Assembly: GCA_013420905.1 (NCBI GenBank)
Contig: JAAXNY010000009.1
Coordinates: 1,054,001-1,118,000 of the forward strand
Reading direction: 5' to 3'
Length of the DNA stretch: 64,000 nt
Source: Collybia mongolica
Taxonomy: Eukaryota; Basidiomycota; Agaricomycetes; Agaricales; Clitocybaceae
Shown here: piece after piece, positions 57,977 through 64,000 of the stretch
How positions within the stretch are numbered: position 1 is the first letter of the stretch
How the letters are laid out: each line of letters starts with the position of its first letter
Notes under the pieces: model-generated
Told to the model about the DNA's origin: nothing
Databases searched by the model: none
The model's input: only the letters and a program-made list of their open reading frames with translations
Program-made: the position numbers and the translations under genes

Positions 57977-60227
57977 TCACATCCCCCAAGCCACTTTAAT
58001 CAGATCCGCTGCACGTTCTGCGATTATGTATACTGGTGCTTGAGTGTGCCCACTGGGGACAAAGGGCTGTCGAATTTCTTGTCAGTATCCACTTGAGATG
58101 AGCATCTACAATCTCACAAGCACAGATGCATCTACAACGCGCAGACCAGAAACACCTTTGACTCGCAAGTCGGGATCAACAACACCATGCCTTGCGTACT
58201 TTGCAGACATGCTCACTGTACCAACAGGATGCGCCGATGTCCCGACTCCCCTCCGAATGTAATCGTTCAAGAGTGTGTCTGTGGTTGCATTTACGAGGGC
58301 ACCAAATGGTTCCAAGACATAATTCTTCCATTCTGGGGCAGCCACAAATCTTTGGGCGCTTTTGACGGCCTCCCGCATAGTTGAGACGTCAAAGTCTTCT
58401 TCAAGGTAGCCTGGATCGATCAAGGGAGGATCAAATGGATCACTGGTTTTTAATTTGATAGAGCCACCTGTGTTAATTGGTAAGGCCGTAGTAACTTTCT
58501 ATAGTCCAAAGCGTACGAGATATGGGTGAAACGACCCTTGTCGTTATTCCGATAAAGTTACCTTCTGCTGGGACAGAGCCAACAAATCCGTTCTAATCTT
58601 TGTCAAAAATGATGTATGCTTGAAAATAATCCAACTTACCGAAATTGCCAATTCGTAATGTGGGCTGTTTGGGCCTGGAGCAGGGTCCTTGCTTAAGGGA
58701 GTCGATAAGCGAGAAAAGTGGAGGTGTGAAGCAAAAGTGTCCACTAGTGGACCTTGTTGAATTATAGTCCAACGACGAAGTAACTCGTCTGAAAGAGTCG
58801 AATTTTGGTTGATCATATCGAATGTATCACGCCCCTTAACAAACCAGTTGCTTGCAAGGCGTGGATGGTCAGATAAGTTTTTCCCAACGTCGGGGAGATG
58901 TAAGAGCGGCATAATACCAAGGGCGGTGAGATCGGCTTCGTCTCCGATCCCGGAGTTTAATAGGATATGGGGCGTTCCGACAGTTCCAGCGGAAAGAATG
59001 ACCTCTCTTTTAGCGGTGACAACCTGTCGTGGCGCTGGAGGGAACTCGTTGAATACCAAACGGTGGACTAGGCATTCGACGTACCTTCTGGGCTTTCGGC
59101 GATTTCGACCACATGAAAGGAGTGCTGACCACCAGTCTTCATCCCCGATGGCAATACTCGTGTAACTCTTGTATTGATGAGCACATGAAGATTTGGCCTG
59201 GAAATGAACCTGGGCGCGAGGTAAGACGTTGCAGAACTACTGCGTTTTCCATTCTTAATGGTAGTCTGTAGCCAGCCTATCTCATGTTATTGACAGGGTT
59301 GACACCTAAGCTAAAAGAACGTACTAAGACCTAGCATCATCCCCGAGTTCAGGTCGAGGTTAAAATGAAACTCGGGTTGTGAGTGGGACGTTTGGACGAT
59401 TCTTTCGTCAATTTTCTGAGGATAACCTGCCAGACTGACTGCATTGATGCCATGCATACTATGGATAGAGGGATTGTATTGGCCAGTGGTGTCATGATTA
59501 TCAGCTGGTGGAACAAAGATCTCGTTCTTCAAAAGCGTGGAAGTAGGGCATGTCAACAGAAATCCGGACGAATCGAGACATAGAAATTTAGAAATTACCT
59601 TGCGAACATATTTCTGTAAATTCCTCCAGGACCAACCATTGTCGCCAGTAACGTTTGCATACCGGTCGTAGTCTTCGAATGAACCACGTGTATAAAACAG
59701 GCCATCTTGATGCTTAGATGTAAGATTTCAAAAAATTTCTCGAGAGTTAACATCACAGACTGATGGCGGTACTTCCACCCAACACATGTCCTCGTGGAAA
59801 GCCAATAGAACGCCCATTAAGACCGGTTTGTGGGGTTGTAGTGTAATTCCAATCATAGATCGTATTAGATAAGCGGGTGCAAAAGAACGGTACAGTTGTT
59901 GATAGTGCACCAATATTTCTATTAGAAATCGGGTTGAAGCTCTCCAATAGGCATATATAAAGATTGACCACTAACGTATTTCCCGCTTCAAGAAGAAGGA
60001 CCGTTGTGCCGGGGCTCTCCGTCAGGCGATTAGCAAGGACGTTACCAGCTGCTCCACCTATGTAACATTGAGAACAATATATCACTATGCATCTCACGGC
60101 CACAAAGGACTAACTCACCACCAACAATAACAAAATCAAATTTGGTGGCAGGCAAAGATTCAAAGGTCTCGTAGACTGTCGCGGCGACAGAAACAACGCA
60201 TAATATGATAGCGATAGTAATGATCAT
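57977..60227 (-). CDS. Secreted GMC oxidoreductase (aryl-alcohol oxidase type, AA3_2)
   Basis: FAD flavoenzyme, probably extracellular, oxidising alcohols and supplying H2O2 for lignocellulose decay. The start at 60227 is MIITIAIILCVVSVAATVYE, a signal peptide. The Rossmann motif VIVGGGAAGNVLANRL is formed by splicing, followed by TTVLLLEAGN. GMC signature 1 is RGHVLGGSTAINGLFYTRGS, again across an intron. Signature 2 is AGTVGTPHILLNSGIGDEAD. The C-terminal pair is GTSAHPVGTVSM and FVPSGHTQAPVYII, where the two His correspond to the catalytic pair of aryl-alcohol oxidases. The end is AADLIKVAWGM. Numerous 45-60-nt introns join in frame and no lesion was found. Substrate preference is inferred only from family resemblance. 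Confidence 0.9.
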
Positions 60228-61315
60228 GTCGCGTTTTATGCTGGAGGGTTTTCACGAGCATAACAGACGAAGCTGGGTATATGTATCTAGAGAAGCCTGT
60301 GCACATGATGGGGCCTGGCATGTCTTCCCATGTTTTTGTTAGGAGAACTGCATGTGGGTATTACATTACTCCATTTGTGTCCAGTTTTGAGTATGCCATG
60401 TGAATGGTATTCGAGGATTTCCCGCTACTTTAGTAGTGGGTTTTAGGATGGGCCTTCACTACAAGTGCGGACACATGTGACCTAATTACATGTGACCTAA
60501 TTTGAAACTCCGCCATATACCCTCTTAAACTTTATCTTCATGTGTTCCCCCCTTTCTCTCCGCCCATGCAAATGAATCCACTACCAGCTTCTACCACTAC
60601 GATTTTAGTTACAGCAGTTTGCAAATGGAATGGCACTTGTGTGAAGATGTCATGAGTTAACAAAATGACATAAACCCTTTTTTGGGACCCCCATAAACAT
60701 CCATAACCTCACAGGAGTATATGCCAATAGCAGGCAATTATCAATGAATATGGCTCCCTAACCAGATACCCAATACTGTCCAAAAAAGGCCACGACATTT
60801 GTGAAATCATGACATCAAAGAATTTTCATGCAAGTGCCAACCCGTTCGAAACCTGCTGTAACAGGCAAGCTGTGCTGGCTTCTTTTGTGCCAGACCTGGC
60901 ACAGAACCAGGTCATTGAGCATGATTATGTCTATCCCTAACAATAATTGTGTGAGATTGGGAAATTGCTTGCATCAGACACACTGGCTAAACAATTCAAA
61001 ATGGTTGTTTAAGACCATTAATTTTGAGAGATTGTTGACTGCAGTAATGTTTTAGTGAAGCAAATACATAACACGAACTTCTAAGGTGCCCTGAGAGCCA
61101 TGCAATAACGGTGAAATCTGAAAGGTAGCGGGCTTTGCGGCGTCAGCGCGCTGGTGGGGTTATACATATAAGTATGGTGGCGCGGTAGGGGTGATACCGT
61201 GACTGAGAAGTTTGCTCAAATTGGTCCATGATTTATGTTTGCTGCTGTATACTTACTACCTCAAACCATCAAGTCAATTATTGGACTTTCTCTCTCTCCA
61301 TTGTCCCATCTCTCT
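60228..61315. other. Long divergent intergenic region
   Basis: About 1.1 kb between the GMC gene and uL15m starts. A 15-bp unit acatgtgacctaatt is repeated in tandem at 60473-60502. A near-palindrome cccgctactttagtagtggg lies at 60421-60440. TATA-like tatacatata is at 61161-61170, about 150 bp before the uL15m ATG. The part from 60640 to 61060 is CG-poor and may be old repeat sequence. No gene recognised. Confidence 0.5.
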
Positions 61316-62274
61316 ATGGCGTTGCGGCTTCGTCCTCCACGGGTCACACTGGCTAACCTTAAACCAGCTCCTGGGTCTCAACATAATGTAAAAAATACTT
61401 TTCGTAACTCGCTAAGGCTACACTCACCATCTTGTGACTTCTTAGCCAAAGCGCGTTGGAAGGGGTCAGGGTTCAGGCTACGGCGGAACAGCAGGTCGAG
61501 GTGCCAACGGTCAAAAGTCTCGTTCGGGTGCTGGAATAAGGGCCGGGTTTGAGGGTGGCCAGACACCCATAACCAAGCTATTCCCGAAACGTGGTTTTGT
61601 CAACCAGTACGTCTAATGGTTGTCTCATGGTTGAGTTGTTACTCAGTTTCACTCAAAACGAAGGAACGCGAAAATATGGGCACCTGTGAACCTTGAAAGA
61701 ATACAATATTGGATTGACCAAGGACGCTTGACCTCCTCACCTGAAAACCCAATCACGGCTCGCGAGCTCCTACTGAGTGGCTGTGTGCACGACGTCCATG
61801 ACGGTATCAAAATTCTCGGAGACGTGGGTTGTCTATTTATTTCTCAAACGGCATTATGTACTGTCGCTCATTTGCTACAGGGAGCTCAATATTTCAAAAC
61901 ACCCATTTACATTACACCCTCTCGCGCGTCCAAGAGCGCCATCCAAGCTATTGAAGGCAATGGTGGAAAAGTTGTCTGCAAATTTTATAACCCACTTGCT
62001 CTTCGTGACTGCGTCAAGGGACGTACAGATAGGATTTCCGCAGCACCAACCCGCCGAGAAGACATCAGTGAGCGTTCATATAGTTCAATCTGTATATTTA
62101 TATTCATTATATTCTCTAGTTTGGTATGGACGACATCGGAATAGAGGTTTCATCTCTCCTGGTACTCTCAAGTCGCTTGGAGATCTACCTTTTGTAGAAG
62201 AGCGATGGAAATCACTCACTACTCAGTTGGGTGCTTGGAAGAAGCAGAATTTTGATGTGCAGAAGAAAAAATAA
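61316..62274 (+). CDS. Mitochondrial large-subunit ribosomal protein uL15m
   Basis: Component of the mitochondrial 54S subunit (MRPL10 in yeast, L15 in bacteria). The start [20 protein letters not shown] contains the L15-type [10 protein letters not shown]. The second exon gives [20 protein letters not shown] and [18 protein letters not shown], then [13 protein letters not shown], all diagnostic of L15. Later exons: [41 protein letters not shown], and a fungal-mitochondrial extension [20 protein letters not shown] ending NFDVQKKK. The N-terminus doubles as a basic targeting sequence. The stop is 25 bp from the PRP38 stop on the other strand, so the two 3' UTRs must overlap. Confidence 0.92.
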
Positions 62275-62299
62275 CGATAACCAATGATGATGTTAAGCT

Positions 62300-63296
62300 T
62301 TAGTTGGGCGCATCCATTTCCATGCGATCCGGTGAAATGCTGCGGCTGCGAGAACGGTACGGAGACTTTGAGCCGGTGCGTGACTCCGAGGGACTCCGAG
62401 AAATATAACGGGACCCAGCGCCCGACGATGCCCTGCTTCCTTGACTAAGACTCCGTGTCCTAGAGCGACTTCCACTTCTACTCTCACTTCTGCTACTTAT
62501 ACTTCTTGCCCTCTCACTTCCGTGATCACTTTTACCTTCCAAAGCGTCCAGCAATCGACTTTTCCTCGGACCAACGTCGCCATTCTCCTCAAGGACTTGC
62601 CGTTTCACAAGCCTAGGTAGGATAATGTCACAGACTCTTTCTTCTGTCAAGAGAGAATAAACAAATTCGTCCATAAACGTTAGTGAATAGCCAGCTGCCG
62701 AAAATTGTGAGGTGTATTTGTGTTATTCATAAGGCGTGCTCACACATATTGCGAAGGCGGAGTTTTCCATAGTCCTTCAGAAGTGGTTCAAGGAGCTCAT
62801 ACACATCCACGGCACGGAATGTCATTCGGATATAAAACGCGGCGAGGGCCCGGAGGTACCTACGATTTACATCAGCCGGTACAAATGTTAGAATGTTTGT
62901 CGCGTACTTGAACTCGTCTGCACGAAGATATTCGACCAAGATCTCCTTTTCCGGTTGGATTTGTAGAAGTTTCAAGATTAAACAGAGGAATTCTGTAGGC
63001 CGCTGGTTGCCATATACACCGCCGATACATTTTGTTTCAATAGCCTTGTCAATAAGGGTTTCAGCTTGAGTCGGTTATTAGCGACGCGAGTAGATGTATG
63101 GATAGACTCCTTACCCGTAAGCGCGAAACAATGCTCTTTCCAATAGTTGGACTCATATATACGATTCCGGATGACAGTCTCAACCAAAAACTAGGCAACG
63201 CTTAGCAATTTGAAGCAGATGACAGATAAATATGTTGTTCACCTGGGGATTTTGACCATGAATAGCCTGTGCTCCAGTCACAGTTGTGTTGGCCAT
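62300..63296 (-). CDS. PRP38: Pre-mRNA splicing factor Prp38
   Basis: Component of the spliceosomal B complex, tri-snRNP associated and needed for activation. The start is MANTTVTGAQAIHGQNPQ, then FLVETVIRNRIYESNYWKEH, IDKAIETKCIGGVYGNQRPT, EFLCLILKLLQIQPEKEILV, NRRYLRALAAFYIRMTF, KDYGKLRLRNM and GYSLTFMDEFVYSLL. These are the full Prp38 family block. A C-terminal RS-like tail follows (SRSESRSGSRSRTRSLS, then SPYRSRSRSISPDRMEMD), present in most eukaryotes but not in budding yeast Prp38. Four or so short introns join in frame. It appears intact. Confidence 0.94.
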
Positions 63297-63607
63297 GACC
63301 AAGGGATTTGTTGGATGTTGTTAGGATTTGGGGACGTTTGTTCCATATATAATAGTCCTTAAGTAGTGGAATCAGATTGGCCTGAGGGACGCTGCTGTTC
63401 CTTATGTTCGTGAAGCATTTCATGCGACTAGGAAAGTACGGTTGAACATCAAGTCCAATTGTATCGACTGATATCGAAAAGCAGCTTTTACAAATCACAC
63501 CAATCGCAATACTACAAAATCCGTATCTGACCATTATGAGACCTTTACACGAACCGACCTTATACTTTAGTAACTGACTTCAAAATCAGAGAACGGACAT
63601 TCTACTT
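63297..63607. promoter_or_regulatory. Divergent promoter region of PRP38 and the next gene
   Basis: 311 bp separate the PRP38 start and the next plus-strand start. No gene is evident in it, and no TATA box was identified. Confidence 0.4.
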
Positions 63608-64000
63608 ATGTCTGTAAGAACATATGCAGACAATTTGCAGGGCGAACGTTCACCAGCAAAAGGATATCGACCTGACCCATTACGCCAAGCCTCGCTGTTC
63701 AAGGTGATTCAAGGCGCGGATGAAGTTGGTGAGTGAACCTTTTAGACTCTTCCGTTAGGCTGAGAACAATATTTAAGGTATTGTTTTCCGGGGTCAACCT
63801 TTGCGTAGGATAGCCAATCAGGATCCACGTTTTCGTAACACACTAAGTAGAAGGCCCAACGAATGCTGCCTTTCTTTTCTTGAGGTAAAGCTACATTTTA
63901 TCTAATAGCTACGGCCTGCCAAGAGATTAACATAGGGTTTTAGGATCAAAACTAAATCGCCACAAGTCCCCTGGCGATTCAGAACTAGCGTAGATCCCTA
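63608..64000 (+). CDS. Partial unrecognised gene at the window edge
   Basis: The ATG at 63608 opens MSVRTYADNLQGERSPAKGY, then RPDPLRQASLFKVIQGADEV up to a gtgagt donor at about 63729. After a ~48-nt intron ending ttaag, the frame continues GIVFRGQPLRRIANQDPRFR and NTLSRRPNECCLSFLE. Splicing beyond about 63885 could not be resolved and the gene probably runs off the window. I do not recognise the family. In-frame splicing of the first two exons supports a real gene. Confidence 0.45.

Overview
The window is nuclear DNA of a filamentous basidiomycete, most likely an Agaricomycete. The host genes are intron-dense, with many GT-AG introns of about 45-60 nt. The gene families fit this: a kinase with an MLKL-like N-terminus, an aryl-alcohol-oxidase-type GMC enzyme, a chromodomain Gypsy element, and a Zn2Cys6 regulator with a basic tail. 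No prokaryotic features, CRISPR arrays, rRNA or convincing tRNA genes were seen. Protein identities come from reading motifs; no database was searched.

Layout. 1-3.5 kb: galactose-1-phosphate uridylyltransferase (+) and polynucleotide kinase 3'-phosphatase (-). 3.5-18 kb: a repeat island. It holds a 248-bp MITE, a decayed CpG-depleted Gypsy element interrupted by a younger non-autonomous hAT element with a perfect 8-bp target duplication, a second Gypsy fragment, a Copia fragment split by an apparently intact Tc1-type transposon, and a possible LTR. 18-28 kb: a gene-dense block with a RecQ helicase (-), the kinetochore protein Nuf2 (+), an ING/PHD chromatin protein (-) and a four-helix-bundle plus kinase protein (+). 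28-34 kb: sparse, with one frameshifted relic and a Zn2Cys6 transcription factor (-). 33.7-36.9 kb: a large DDE transposon with perfect terminal repeats, stopped by two in-frame TGA codons. 37-47 kb: a J-domain/ankyrin/coiled-coil/RGG protein and a class II DYRK kinase (+). 47-54 kb: a mitochondrial PDK/BCKDK-type kinase (-), proteasome ATPase Rpt1 (-) and vacuolar ATPase subunit A (+). 54-64 kb: a fasciclin-domain relic, tRNA isopentenyltransferase (-) with a MITE 28 bp from its start, a secreted GMC oxidoreductase (-), mitochondrial uL15 (+), Prp38 (-) and the start of an unrecognised gene (+).

The host genes are mostly unrelated housekeeping genes (DNA repair, chromosome segregation, chromatin, proteasome, V-ATPase, splicing, tRNA modification, mitochondrial translation). 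They are packed with short shared promoters (Rpt1/VMA1, RecQ/NUF2, ING/kinase) and short convergent 3' spacers (uL15m/PRP38, NUF2/ING). The accessory interest lies in the nested transposons and in the MLKL-like kinase. Its catalytic-loop Asp is predicted to be Asn, which gives an architecture resembling the animal necroptosis effector.
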